Below, in pieces: positions 36,452 to 49,700 of a stretch of 64,000 nucleotides of DNA (the first letter of the stretch is position 1; each line of letters starts with the position of its first letter). Both the position numbers and the translations under genes were made by a program. Under the pieces are notes generated by a model. The model had not been told where the DNA came from. It saw only the letters and a program-made list of their open reading frames with translations, and did not search any database. Where the stretch lies: assembly GCF_031143425.1 (NCBI RefSeq), contig NC_090451.1, positions 351,982,339 through 352,046,338 on the forward strand. Direction: 5' to 3'. This stretch comes from Pleurodeles waltl. Lineage: Eukaryota; Chordata; Amphibia; Caudata; Salamandridae.

Positions 36452-39429
36452 TGTAGGAGGCTGGCCTGGCTTGTAGTGGGTACCTTAGGTACTTTCACCT
36501 TATACCAGGTCCAGTTATCCCTTATTAGTGGAATGTAATAGTGTTCTAGCAGCTTAGGCTGATAGAGGTAGCTGTAGCAGAGCAGCTTAGGCTGAACTAG
36601 GAGACATGCAAAGCTCCTGCAATACCACTATAGTCACACAGTACTTATACACAATAAAAGACAATACTCAGTGTTACCAAAAATAAAGGTACTTTATTTT
36701 AGTGACACAAGACCAAAATTATCTTAGAGGCAATACTCCTTCTGGAGGTAAGTATTATTCACAATATATACACTAGACACCAAAATCAGGTACGTAAATA
36801 GTCATAGGCTAGTGCAAACAATATCATAGAATGCAATAGGAAGAAATTGGCCTTGTTGCAACACAAACCATATACTAAGAAAGTGGAATGCGAATCACAA
36901 ATTCCCCCCCTAGGCAAGTGTAGTGTGTAGAGGGGCCCTGGGAGAGTAAGAAAACCACAAATCTTGGTAAAATACCCCACCCCAGAGCCCAGGAAAGTAG
37001 GAGTAAAGTACTGCAAGTTTCCTTAGGACACACTAAAAGTCGTGAATAGAGCTATTGCAAGAACCAAGCAAGACTGCAAGCAACACATTGTGGATTCCTG
37101 GACCTGAAGACCTGTAAAGAGAGGAGACCAAGTTCAGAAGTCGCAGAAGATTCCAGGAAGGACAGGAGCCCCTGCCAACCTAGAAGGTGGTGCAAAAGAG
37201 GATTCTCCGGTTGAAAGAAGCCTGCAGACGAGCACCAAAGAAGATGGCTGTGGGTTCCTGCATGATGCAAAGGATGTCCCACATGGAGATGTTGGATGCA
37301 GGCGAGTTGTAGGGCTGGATTAGTCCAACAAGCCTTGGTTCAAGCAATGTTGTGGATTGTGTCAAAATGGCGCTGCCTGGACCCAGGAGGGACCTGGGGG
37401 CCTCAACTCAGACTGAGGAGGCAGAGGGGGCTCCCAACACTGGAGGGAACCCACAGATGACCAGGCAGCACCCACAGAGGTCCCAGGACATGGGGACAAA
37501 GAAGGTGCAAATTCCAGTTGCTGCAGCACTACAAAAAAAGGTCCCACGCCGCTGGAGAACAACTCAGCGAGTTGAGCGTCACAGGATAGAGTGCTGGGGA
37601 CCTGGGCCAGGCTGTGCATGAAGGATTCTTGCAAATAGTGCACAGAGGCCTCAGGAGGTGAAGATGACGTGGTGCCTGGGGGTACTGTTGCAAACGGGGA
37701 AGGCAAGCTCATACCTCCTCCAAATTTGGACAGCTGGACCTTAGGGCAGTCTGTGTCAAAGGGGTCCACCACCTGTGTTCCAAGGAGCACGCTTGTCATC
37801 AGGAGAGAAGTCCAAGAGAACCTGTCATCGTCTTAGAAGGTGCCGGTGCCTGCTGGAGCAGGGAAGTGACTCTGTCACTCCACTGGAGATTTCTTTGGTC
37901 CTTCTGGTGCAGGGTGAAGACAGGGAGTCCCCAGAGTGTGCACACCATGGAAGCTGTTGCAGTTGCTGGCTGGAGCTGAAGTTGTAGAGTCACAGTAGCC
38001 TTTCTGGATACTTTGTTGAAGTTACAGCAGTTCCTGGAGTAGTCTGCGGTTGATCAGAGGTCAGAGGATGAAGCGTGAGTTGCAGAGGATTCCTGGTGGA
38101 AACTTACAAGCCAAATCTGAAGAGGAACCCACAGGGCAGACCCTAAGTAGCCCTGAGACGGGGATTGGCTACCTACCCAGGTATGCACCTATCAGGAGGG
38201 GGTCTCTGACGTCACCTGTTGACACTGGCCACTCTGAGATCTCCAGAGTGTCCCCACACCTTGGAAAAAAAAGATGGCTAACGCAAGGGACACAATGCAG
38301 GAGCTCTGGGCACCACCCCTGGAGTGGTGATTGACAGGGAGTGGTCACTCCCCTTCCCATTGTCCAGTTTCAGGCCAGAGCAAGGACAGGGGGTCCCTGA
38401 ACCGGTGTAGACTGGCTCATGCAAGGAGGGCACCATCTGTGCCCTGTAAAGAATTTCCAGAGGCTCTGGAAGGCTACCCCTCCCAAGCCTGTAACACCTA
38501 TTTCCAAAGGAAGAGGGCGTAACACCCTCCTCCCAAAGGAAATGCTCTGTTCTGCCTTCCTGGGACTGGGCTTCTCAGACCCCAGGAGGGCAGAACCCTG
38601 TCTGTGAGGTGGCAGCAGGCGTAGCTGCAGTGCAAGCCTCAGCTGGTTTGGCAGTACTGGAGGTCCATGGTGGAGCCCACAGGATGCATGGGATTGGCCC
38701 CCCAATACCAGATTTGGAATGGGGGGACAATTCCATGATCCTAGACACCTTACATGGCCATATTCGGAGTTACCATTGTGAAGCTACATATAGGTATCGA
38801 CCTATATGTAGTGCACGTGTGTAATGGTGGCCCCGCACTCACGAAGTCTAGGGATTTGGCCCTGGACTGTGTGGGGGCACTTTTGCTAGTGCAAAGGTGT
38901 CCTCACACTTAGTAACTTTGCACCTAGCCTTCCGTAAATGAAGGTTAGACGTATAGGTGACTTATAAGTTACTTAAGTGCAGTGAAAATGGCTGTGAAAT
39001 AGTGTGTGCACTGTTTCACGCAGGCTGCAATGGCAGGCCTGTGCAAGGGTTTGTCTGAGCTCCCTATTGGTGGCAAAATAAATGCTGCAGCCCATATGGA
39101 TCTCCAGGAACCCCAATGCCCTTGGTACCTAGGTACCATATACTAGGGGCTTATAAGAGGGGGTCCAGTGTGCCAATTGGAATTGGAATTGGCGTATGAA
39201 GTCACTAAACTATAGTGACAAAGTTAAAAGCAAAGAGAGCATAAGCACTGAGGTTCTGATTAGCAGAGCCTCAGTGACACAGTCAGGCACTATACAGACA
39301 CACACATTAGGTCATAAACTATGAGCACTGGGGTCCTGACCAGCAGGATCCCAGTGAGACAGGCAAAAACATACTGACATACAGGTAAAAATCTGGGTAA
39401 CATGCCAAGGAAGATGGTACTTTCCTACA
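36452..39429 (-). mobile_element. LTR family 1 solo LTR (minus) inside the hAT loop
   Basis: A 2,978-bp unit with TGTAGGAGGCTGG at its left end and TTTCCTACA at its right end, a minus-strand polyadenylation signal at 36693-36698 and the palindrome at 38994-39019. The flanking 5-mers GCTGA and GCAGT do not match, unlike the other full copies. Either the duplication has mutated or the ends come from different insertions joined by recombination. Confidence 0.85.
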
Positions 39430-39890
39430 GCAGTATTTCATTATCATGTAAACATGTAAAATACCCCAGTATATGTTCTACCTTTTAAATACACTGCACC
39501 CTGCCCATGGGTCTGCCTTAGACCTACCTTAGGGGTACCTTACATGTAGTAAAAGGGAAGGTTTGGGCCTGGCTAGTGGGTGCACTTGCCAGGTTGAAAT
39601 GGCAGTTTAAAACTGCACACACAGACACTGCAGTAGCAGGTCTGAAACATGTTTACAGGGCTACTCATGTGGGTGGCACAATCAGTGCTGCAGGCCCAGT
39701 AGTAGCATTTGATTTACAGGTCCTGGGCACACATGTTGCACTATACTAGGGACTTATGGGTAAAACAACTATGCCAATCATGGATAAACCAATCATCAGG
39801 TCAATTTAGACAGAGAGCACTTGCACTTTAGCACTGGTCAACAGTGGTAAAGTGCTCAGAGTCCAAAAGCCGGCAAAAACTAAATGTAGC
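39430..39890 (-). mobile_element. fragment of LTR family 3 (minus) in the hAT loop
   Basis: GTGGGTGGCACAATCAGTGC, TGCAGGCCCAGTAGTAGCAT, CACTATACTAGGGACTTA and GCACTTTAGCACTGG match, in inverse orientation, the LTR that starts at 54840. Both ends are missing, and the LTR-1 copy adjoins its left side. Confidence 0.65.
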
Positions 39891-39929
39891 ACATAGTTGA
39901 AAACATATATTTATTTTTAGTTAATTAAT

Positions 39930-41156
39930 TTGTGTTCATATCATATCCTTTCAGAATATGTAATATTAATTTCAATATGTATTGTTAATTTTAAAGCAAA
40001 TCAACATCGATTCAAGGCAAGCCATATTTAAACAGTGAGCATTTTAATTTACACATGGCTTGTGTTCATTTCGATATGTGCTTTATTCATTTCAAAGCAT
40101 GCTATATTCATCTCATATAGTTTCATATCCATTTCAATAAATGTCATATTAATTTTAATGAATGTCATATTAATTTTGATATGGGTCATATCAACTTCAT
40201 CAGATATCATATTCATTTGAAAATGGTTTATATAAATCTTAACGTGTGTCATATTGCTTTAAATGAATGGCATATTCGTGTCAGTGGATGTCATAGTCAT
40301 CTTAACACCTGACATTATAATTTTAATATTGGTCATATCCATTTCAACATAGGTCAAATTAATTTCAATATATGCAATAATCATGTCACTGTGTATCACA
40401 TTGATTTCAAAGCATAACATTTATTTTGACAAGTTTCATTTTAATGTCAGCATGGGTCATATTCAGTTTAAGGCATGTTGAATTAATTTCAAAAGTGCTC
40501 ATATTCATTACATGTCATATTCATCTTAGCATCTGTCATATTCCTTTCAATAGATGTCTCATTCATATTAACGCATGATATTGATTTTAACATGACTCAT
40601 ACCAATTGCAACACATATTATAATCATGTCAATGTGTAACATATTACTTTCAATGCAAACCATATTCCTTTTTTTTATAAATGTAATGTTCATTGCGCAT
40701 TATATTCCTTTCAGAATAAAACATTTTCATTTCAGTACCTTATATTAATTTCAAGCTGTCATATTCATTCCAATGTGGGTCATATTCCTCTTGGCATATG
40801 TGAGTCATTTCAAGAAATGTCTCAAACTTTTGACAAATATTGTATGTGTTTCAGTGATTGCTTTATTATTTGCAGTGAGTGCCATATTTATTTCAGTATG
40901 ATTGATATATATTTCAGTATATCTCTTATTCAATTCTGAGTGTGAGTTATTCATAATAATCACTAAGTAGCATATTCACTTTGCCTGGTTTCATATTTTT
41001 TTGGGTTCAAGTCAAATTCACTCTGCCAGATATATTTATTTTGACACCTAGTACGTTCATTCTGGTGTATGTCATATTAATTTTGCAACACGCTATGCAT
41101 TCCAGGAGGTGTCCTATATAGGGAGCTGTAATTTTGACATGAACGGCTTCCCATAC
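39930..41156 (-). repeat. right arm: inverted 21-bp minisatellite of the hAT element
   Basis: The reverse complement follows the left arm in order. It starts with GGTATGGGAAGCCGTTCATG at the outer end and finishes with ACATATTGAAATTAAT and ACATATTCTGAAAGG at the inner end. The outer 230 bp look about 85-90 percent alike by eye. The right arm is about 0.5 kb shorter, so units were lost or gained after the arms formed. Confidence 0.85.
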
Positions 41157-42540
41157 CACTGGACTTTATTTTGCATGCCTCTGCTGTGACTCTCAGCATA
41201 CGCTCACACTAACAGGGAATTATATTGAAGTGCTGCCTGCAGTCTTCACTGAGCAGACTAGGTGTTGCTGTAGTTGGCTTGCCATTTCTGTGTGTTTTGG
41301 TTGGGGACGCTCTGGCCACTACAGCACTCGCTGACATTTGCAATAGAAGTGATCACTGGATAATGCAGACTGCAAAAAAGAGTGTTGAACAGCTACAATG
41401 CCTGTATTTTGAAAGGTTTGAAATGTTTTTTTGTGTTATTCTTGAGTTGAACAAAGTGAGCCTCATCCTCCAGTGACTCATTAGAACCGGCATTTTGTCA
41501 TGCATTTGCTGCAGTATAGTTTGGAACTATAGCATGCCTTAAGTTATCTCATCAATGCCTTAAACTATTTGGCAGTTTTATTGTGAAAGGAAACGCCAGT
41601 TTTGTCCCCTTTTCTCAATACCAGCCATTTGTTCACGTTTGAAGATTAACGTCATCTGCATTTATTTTTGTGTAGTCTACAATGACCAGTCATTTCAGTT
41701 CTAGAACACTTTTTGAAGTGCTTTAGTCTTATAGTTTAGTACTTTAAGTATATACTGATAAGGGAAAAATAGCAGCTTTAGGTGATTTTCCTGATATATG
41801 TGCCAGCTGGAGCATTAAAATACTGTGCCAGTACAACAAACGTCTAGATGACAACCCTAGCAGTGTACTGTGAGCAAGCTTAGTCAAAAAGAAAATCACT
41901 CCCAGCAGTAACTTCAAAATAAATTCTAGTCCATCAATTAGGTGTGACTCACTGGCATTTCAAAAGTCCCTTAAATATGTTTCTATGTTTAAAAGTGCAT
42001 AATATTTCTGTTAAGTGTGCATTAAACAGAACTTATTATGATCTGAAGCAGAGAGCACATGGGGTCAGAGTAAGACAATGGTTGATGGTGTTTCATTTTA
42101 TAGCTTGTGTTGTGGCCAGCAAAGCTAGTCCTGTAAAACTATAGACATTAAACAATAGTGCAAAACATGTTTTTTTTCTGCTGATATCACCTCACTGGAG
42201 TGAGCATGCCCATAAACGCGCTTCAGGCGAGAGAGTCACAATTTTTAAAGCCCAAAATTATGTTAGAACTATAAAAACATGTAACCTGCCCCATTTTACT
42301 AGGGTTACCGTCAGCCAATCATGCTCTTTTACTAAACAGCCCTATGCATGCTGTAATTAAACAACTATTCTATTTTTATTTTATTACAATTATATCTATA
42401 ATTACAATACCTTCATCGGCTTCATCCTAATTATTTTTAGGGAGACAAATGGAAGTACTCCCTGGGCCGGGCTTACATCCCCCCACCAACCAAAAAATAA
42501 AACTTAACATAATGGGGAGCCGCAGCCAACAGCCAAAAGG
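41157..42540. other. right-hand unique part of the hAT element
   Basis: About 1.4 kb between the right arm and the right terminal repeat, with no partner on the left side. It encodes nothing I recognise. It could be an internal remnant of the parent element or a later insertion. Confidence 0.45.
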
Positions 42541-42588
42541 TCAAGGGAGCCGTGGGTCAAAAATGTTTTGGGAACCGCTGCCATAAAG

Positions 42589-43610
42589 AATCCCACCCCT
42601 GCTGTAGCTGCTGGGGGTGGGGGGGGGGTGTTAGGGGAGGGGGAATTACAAGGCCCCTGATTGTTTCATGTTGTCAAAGATCATTGAACATTTTAACGCA
42701 CACATCATAATTCACATCAAAAACATTCTTCGTTACTGTGAAGGAAACTTTCCGCTCTATTAAGAATAGGGAGAGACGAGTATACTCTCTAACTTCACTT
42801 TAATCTCAAAAAGAAGCCAGTCCCTTGCATGCACCTTTCCCCTAATGTAAAGTCTGAAATGCGTGACCCACTTCTAAGCTGCACATCAATTCCTCAAAGG
42901 ATTTCTGATGGTTCTTGTATCCTGGTATTGTACATACCATTATGAAAAATGCTTTTCACAGATTTTAGGAAAGTGTTATGGTCTTGGTATTTGGAAAAAT
43001 AGCTGTGCAGAAATCAGCATCAGCAGGTGTCAAAATAAATTACAAATCTGAGTAACAAGCACAGACCTGCCCAGTGCTTCAAAACCCTTCGCACATTTCC
43101 ATGTGTAATCTTAAATTCACAATTACAGCTTGAGTGAAAAAGTAAAGGACATACATAATGCTTAATAGGCTGGAAAATACACTTAGAGGTTACGTGAAAA
43201 GTGTCTGAAAAGACGGCCAAGAATTCAAGACCTGAGCGAAAATGTTTATGGACCTTCAACAGCCAGGAGCAAACTCCATTACAAAACAACCCAAAGAAAG
43301 CCAGTGTACTAGGAAGTTCAATATGCACGTTGTCGTAAACAGTGAACCTGTTTGCAGATAAAAATACTATATAAAAGTCAAATTACACCTAGCAGTAACA
43401 TGGAGGAAAAGGGTCACTACCCCGTGTGAAAAGAAGCAGACTACTTCCACATAAAATGCTCGCATCAGCTGCAGTGCACCACTTCCAAACCAAAACAGTT
43501 TTTACTCCTTGAAATACTGATTCTGTCAGGACCGGAGTCAACGATTATATTTACTGACTTCACTTCAATCTTCAACAAGGTGTATGTATGGGTCAGGCCC
43601 AGTCTGTCGT
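42589..43610. other. intron sequence, no recognised feature
   Basis: There is a G-run near 42615-42650 and otherwise AT-rich DNA. No family recognised. Confidence 0.4.
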
Positions 43611-43619
43611 TTAGGGAAG

Positions 43620-46230
43620 ATTTACCACATGTGGGGCATCTGCCAGCGACCAAGGGGGCCATTGCAATTGTGCTGCGGCATAATATAATTTGAAGTTAGA
43701 CAACCCAACCCTACTCGAACCTGCGGGTGTTGTAGATAAGGCAACTCGGCATAGGTCTTTTCCCCATAGTAGTTCTAACATTAGGCTATGAAGTGTAAAT
43801 CTAGGAAGTACTACTGGTAGCACCACAAAAACATATAGTAGCCTGGGAAGTATGAGCATCTTAGCTATTGCCACTCGACCCAGGGGTGAGAGTGGCAAAG
43901 AGCACCAGAAGGGCACAGAGCCTCGAATGGAGCGAGCAGCACGATCTATGTTGCCCTTCTTGAGATCGCTCCTCTAGTGATATATTTGTATCCCAACGTA
44001 TTTGAAAGTAAAGTAACACCATTGCAAGCAATAAGTTGGAAGGATAGTTCTTGCTTGCTCGGGGATTTGGGCAAAGGGGAATATGCAGGATTTTGACCAG
44101 TTTACCTGGAGTCCTGAACTTGCACCAAATGAGTTCAATAAGGTCATGACCTCTGGCATGGAGGTCACGTGATTGTGCAGGTATATTAATGCATTATCTG
44201 CATATAAAGATATATGATGCATGTTTAGGTCCAGGATCCCCCACTGTCACATGTGAAGACGTACGCTGGATGCCAGTGTTTCCACCCTTGCCTGGTGCCT
44301 CTGTGTATGGGAAAGCTATCTGAGGTTATGTGCCACTTTTCACTCTGTGCTGCTGGATTGGAATATAGGGTGTGTATCCAACCCAAGAATCCCGGGCCAA
44401 TGCCCATTCGCCACAGAGTCAATTGAGGGTATCAAAAGATGTCTAATGACACAGCTCATTTTCCATAGTCTTTGTGTGCATTGTCACAGAGCAGTCGTAG
44501 GAAGCGTCTGATGTTTATGAACATGCCACGACTGGGGACAAAGCCTGATTGATCCTCGTGAATTAACTGACCCATCAGGGAGAGAAGTCTGCTAGTATTT
44601 TTCTCAGCACTTTGCAGTCTAAATTTAGTAGGGATAAAGGCCTATAAGAGCGCATGTCGTGTGGGTCTCGACCGGGTTTCGGCAGGACCACTATGAGTGC
44701 CTTACGCTGAGAGCCTGAAGTTAGCCGTGCGCCTTTGCCGCCTTAAACAACTCCAGGAGTAGTTGGGTGAGGTGTGCAGAGTAGGCAGAGTAGTAGTCTG
44801 CCAGAAGGCCATTCATGCCTGGGGTCTTATTACGGGATAACTGTCCCAGCTCAGTACTAACTTCTTCAAGCTTAATTGTCTCGTCCAGGTCACTTTTCTG
44901 TAGTGGGGTAAGTTGGGTCAGGAGGAGGGTTTCCATTAACTTGTTCAAATGTCCAGGGGTGGGGCCGGACCTTCCTTATATAATGTTTGGTAGTAATCTC
45001 TGAAGGCGGTGTTGATGGCAGCTTGTGTGTTAACCACTTCGTCATTTCTAACCTAATAGCTCCAATTGGGGTGCGGTGCGGTCCGTCCCGGACCAACCAC
45101 ATTGGCAGCCTACAAGCACGGTCACCCGCAGCATGTTGTTGGGTCACGTAGTACCTGTAGTCATGTCGGCATAGACGTATGTCAGTGTCTCTCTATTTTC
45201 CGAAGGGTGCGAAGGCTGTCAGCGCTGGCAGTACACTCTAGCAGCTTTTTGTCTAAAGTGCACAACTCAGTCTCTAGTGTTGTCAGCTCACGACAAAGTG
45301 TGCGTCTAACTCCCATGTTGCCGACAGACAATGGCCACGTACCACCACTTTGGGAGCGTCCCATTCTATGGCATGAAGCGAGGTGGTTTCTTTATTTTGT
45401 TCAAAGTATTGAGTCACATACTCAGCCAGTTCCTGCCGAAAAGGGGCGTAGGAGAGTGCTTCAGTTGTGAAACACCACGTTGGTGCGCTTGTGCACGGTC
45501 TGCCCCCCTGCACTACTACCCGCAGTGGGGAGACAGGGTGCGGGCTAGATAGTCTGACCTCACCATTCCCTGTGCCAGTCGTGCCAGGCTTAGGAACAGA
45601 TCTATTCTAGTGTGTAAATCATGCACAGGGGAGTAAAATGAGTATTCACACACAAATTGGTGTCCAATATGCCAAAGGTCGAAAGTGCTCTGTTTACCCT
45701 CCAGGAATCAAACCCTTGGGATGTTTTGCTACTTAGTGCCCCTAGTACTGGCAGGTGGGATCTATCCAGGTCTGTGTTGGGTGTCCAGTTAAAATTGCCT
45801 CCCCATAGACAATCAGCAGTTGGGTCGTTGAAGAGACCAGGTGTGAGCATGTTTAGAAAGTTCCAATGTCCCGTGTTGGGTGCATATATCCCTGCTAATG
45901 TTACTGGTGCCCCATCTAATTGACCACTCCAGAATCACATAGCACCCCCATCATCCACACAAGATCACTCCATTTGGTACTCCTAGAGCCACCCAAATTA
46001 ACACTCTTCAGCCATACGCCAATACCCCAGTGCCGTATACTTGACCTCTCCATCTGGTTCTAAGTTTTTAAAGTTCTGGACTTGAGATGGGTCTCTTGTA
46101 ATATAGCTATATGTGTTTGGTGGCGTTTAAGGTAAGCATGCACCCAATGATGTATGTCAATTTTCGCCATGCCCCTTACATTCCATGTTAGGACATTACA
46201 ATGTGTGGTGAATGTGTTAAACTGGGCCCG
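43620..46230 (-). pseudogene. L1-type LINE ORF2 remnant (endonuclease and reverse transcriptase), minus
   Basis: From 46200 leftwards the minus strand gives an endonuclease start (LTWNVRGM, AILQETHL), the later endonuclease block GGNFNWTPNTDLDRS (45602-45850) and the linker (SYAPFRQELAEYVTQYF; MGVRRTLCRELTTLETEL). RT pieces follow: LSRNKTPGMNGL, a degraded GTRQG box, the active site YADN at 44193-44204 where YADD is expected, LQVNWSKS, and VAIAKMLILPRLLY (43611-43916). Many frameshifts and stops are present. The 3' end is missing: homology stops near 43620, before the C-terminal zinc-knuckle region. It is related to the full L1 at 55326 but from another, older subfamily. Confidence 0.8.
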
Positions 46231-46746
46231 CATAATGTTTTATGTTTATGAATGAATACAAGAAATCGCATCCCTTTTCAGCACCCCTTCTTCCTCCCTG
46301 TGTGTGTAGTAAACTTCGAGATGCCACCTCCCCCATCCTCCCAACCCACCCTCTCGACCCAAGCCAGCAACAATAAAAATACAACATCTTAAGAATAATT
46401 CTTAAAGGCAACCAGACAGTCTGTTGGCTAACAGCCCTATCACAATCATCCCAAAATGAGTGGGATCGTACGTGTGCATTTGGAAATCTATCGGTGGGGG
46501 ACTGTTCCAACATGAGGCATGGTTTCGGCCTGAAACACATATGATCTTACCACATCCAGCACCTTCATGGTTGACAACTCCTTCCAGGTAGCAGAGACTC
46601 CACAGCGAGTGTAAGAATGAGAGATTACAGTGACTTTCCACACGTTCAGCAGAAGCCCATGTTAGGGCGTGGGTGGCAGGATAACTGTTGTCACAGCTGT
46701 CCGCACTTGGGTATGCATGGGGGTCATCGATTAGCAGTTACACCCC
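46231..46746 (-). other. inter-ORF part of the minus-strand L1, up to the LTR insertion
   Basis: Non-coding on inspection. By position it should join ORF1 (right of 49979) to ORF2 once the LTR at 46747-49978 is ignored. Confidence 0.45.
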
Positions 46747-49700
46747 TCTGAGAAAGTAGCCTCTTTCTAGCATGGTTACCCCCATTTTGTTTGTGAGTGT
46801 TTGTCAGTGTGTTTTGCCTGTCTCACTGGGATCCTGCTAGGCAAGACCCCAGTGCTCATAGTTTGTGGCCTATGTGTGTTGTCAGTATGCTTGACTGTGT
46901 CACTGAAGTTCTACTAACCAGGACTCCAGTGCTTATGCTCTCTCTACTTACCAACTTTGTCACCATAGTTTAGTGACTCCATATTCCAATTCTGATTGGC
47001 ACACTGGACCCCCCCTTATAAGTCCCTAGTATATGGTACGTAGGTACCCAGGCCATTGGAGTTCCAGGAGATCCTTATGGGCTGCAGCATTTCTTTTGCT
47101 GCCCATAAGGAGCTCATACAAACCTTTCACAAGGACTGCCACTGCAGCCTGAGTGAAATAGTGCACACACTATTTCACAGCCATTTTCACTTCACTAAGG
47201 TAACTTATAAGTCACCTACATGTCAAACCTTCATTTACTGAAGGCGAGGTGCAAAGTTACTGTGTGTGAGGGCACCCTTGCACTAGCAAAGGTGCCTTCA
47301 CGTTGTCCAGGTCCAAATCCCCGGACTTCGTGAGTGCGGGGACACCATTACAAGTGTGCACTACATATATGTCAATACATATATGTAGCTTCACAATGGT
47401 AAATCTGAATATGGCCATGTGAGGTGTCTAAGATCATGGAATAAACCCCCCAATCCAAATCTGGTATTGGGGGGCCAATCCCATGCACCCTGGGGGCTCC
47501 ACCATGGACCCCCAGTACTGCCAAACCAGCTCTCTGAGGTTTCCACTGCAGCCCCAGCTGCTGCCACCTCACAGACAGGTTTCTGCCTTCATGGGGATTA
47601 AGAAGATCAATCCCAGGAAGGCAGAACAATGCATTTCCTTTAGGAGAGGGGTGTTACACCCCCTCCCATTGGAGATAGGTGTTACAGGCATGGAAGGGGT
47701 ATCCTCCCAGAGCCTCTGAAAATGTTTTGAAGGGCACAAACGGTGCCCTCCTTACATAATCCAGTCTACACAGGTTGAGGGACCCCCAGTCCCTGCTCTG
47801 GTGTGAAACTGGATAAAGGAAAGTGGAGTGACCACTCTCCTGTCCATCCGCACCCTAGGGATGCTGCCCAGAGCTCCTCCAGAGTGTCCCTGGTGTTGGC
47901 CATCTTGGATTGCAAGGTGTGGGGACCCTCTGGAGACCTCGGAGTGGCCAGTGCCAGCAGGTGATTTCAGAGACATTTTAATCTTGGCCTGACCCTTTCT
48001 ATAAGTATTAAAGTCAGCTACTAGGTGCTCATAGCCAATTTTATACACCCTTCACTCTCCTTTTCTCCTCTGTCAGCACGCTCTGCAGACTTAATCTGAC
48101 CTGCAGAACTACCCTCCGGTTGAAGAGCCACCACGGTGTGGTGGCCCGTCAGACATTGCAGTGCCGGTCTGGCGAGGAGTTAGCCCGATGATGATGCCTA
48201 GCATCCTATTGTGATGCTTGAGGGCACTCCTACAAAATCTTTCTTTCAGTCTTCTTTTTGTCCTTTTTGATAATATTCTTTCTTGGAACAGTGTACACAG
48301 TTATTATAGATGTCAGAGACCCCACCTGATAGGTGCATACCTGGGTAGGTAGCCAGCCCTCCATCTCAGGGCTATTTAGGGTCTCTCCTCTGGGTTTTTC
48401 CTCAGATTTGGTTTGCAAGATTCCTCCAGGAATCCTCTGCTCCAGGAACCGCTGTAACTGCAACAAAGTATCCAGGACGACTCCTGTGACCTGCAACTTC
48501 AGCTCCAGCCAGCATTTGCAAAAGTTTCTAAGGTGTGCACACTCTGAGGACTGCCTGTCTTCACCTTGCTCTCCTGTGGAGTGACGGATTCACTTCCATG
48601 CTTCTGCAGGCACCCTTCTGCCACGATAACCGGTACTCTGGGATGCCTCTCCTGACAACTAGCGTGCTCCCTGGAACACAGGTGGTGGACCGAAGTGACC
48701 CAGACTGTCCAAAGGTCCAGCTGTCCAAATTTGGTGGAGGTAAGAGCTTGCCTTCCTGTGCTGCGACAGTACCCCTGTGCACTGCGTCTTCTGCAGCTCC
48801 TTGGGCTTCTGTGCCCTTCTTCCAAGAATCCTTCATACACAGCGTAGCCAAGGTACCCAGAACTCCATCCTGTGACGCACAGCTCCCTGAGTTGTTCTCC
48901 GGCGGCGTGGGACCTTCCAGTGTAGTGCTGCGACGACCGCACTTTGCATCTTCCTTGTCCTCGTGTTCTGGGACTCCCGTGGGTGCTGCCTGGTCTTGTA
49001 AGGGCTCTCTGATGTGCTGAGAACCCCCCACCCCTGTCTCCTCAGTCTGTTTTGAGACCCCCAGGTCCAGGCAGCTCCTTTTTGATGTACTTGCTTGAAC
49101 CACGGCTTGTTGGTGGAATCCAGCAACGCAAACAGCCTGCATCCAACAACTCGACGTGGGACATCTCCAGCACCAAGCAGGAACCCGCAGCCATGTTCTT
49201 TTGTGCTCTTCTGTACTTTTCTTCTGACCGGAGAATCCACTTTTGCACCTTCTTCTAGGTTGTAAGGGGCTCCTGTCCTTCCTGGACTCTTGCTTGACTT
49301 CTTAACTTGGTCTCCTCTCTCCACAGGTCTTCAGGTCCAGGAATCCATTGTTTGTTGCTTGCAGTCTTGCTTGATTCTTGCAAAATCCTTTATCACAACT
49401 TGTGTGTCCTGAGAAAACTTGCTGTACTTTACTCCTGCTTTCCTGGGCTCTGGGGTGGGGTACTTAACTTACCTTTGGTGTTTTCCTACACTCCCCACAC
49501 CCCTCTACACACTACACTTGCCTAGGGGGGAATTTGTGATTCGCATTCCACTATTTTAGTATATGGTTTGTGTTGCCCCTAGGCCCATTACAATCTATTG
49601 TATTTTCTACTGTTTGCACTATTCTATGACTGTTAACTTACCTGATTTTGGTTGCTTGTGTATATATTGTGTATAATACTTACCTCCAGAAGGAATATTG

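Larger units (their letters stand above)
33547..42580. mobile_element. large non-autonomous hAT element with fold-back arms
   Basis: The left end CAGTGGTTCCCAA and the inverted right end CAGCGGTTCCCAA are typical hAT termini. A perfect 8-bp duplication CCATAAAG (33539-33546 and 42581-42588) proves insertion as one unit of 9,034 bp, about 6.05 kb without the LTR nested at 36452-39429. Long inverted arms (about 33631-35345 and 39930-41156) are mostly a degenerate 21-bp tandem repeat. Between them lie fragments of other repeats. On the right, 41157-42540 has no partner on the left. I found no hAT transposase sequence (no catalytic or BED-finger motif), so it would depend on a transposase made elsewhere. 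Confidence 0.85.
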
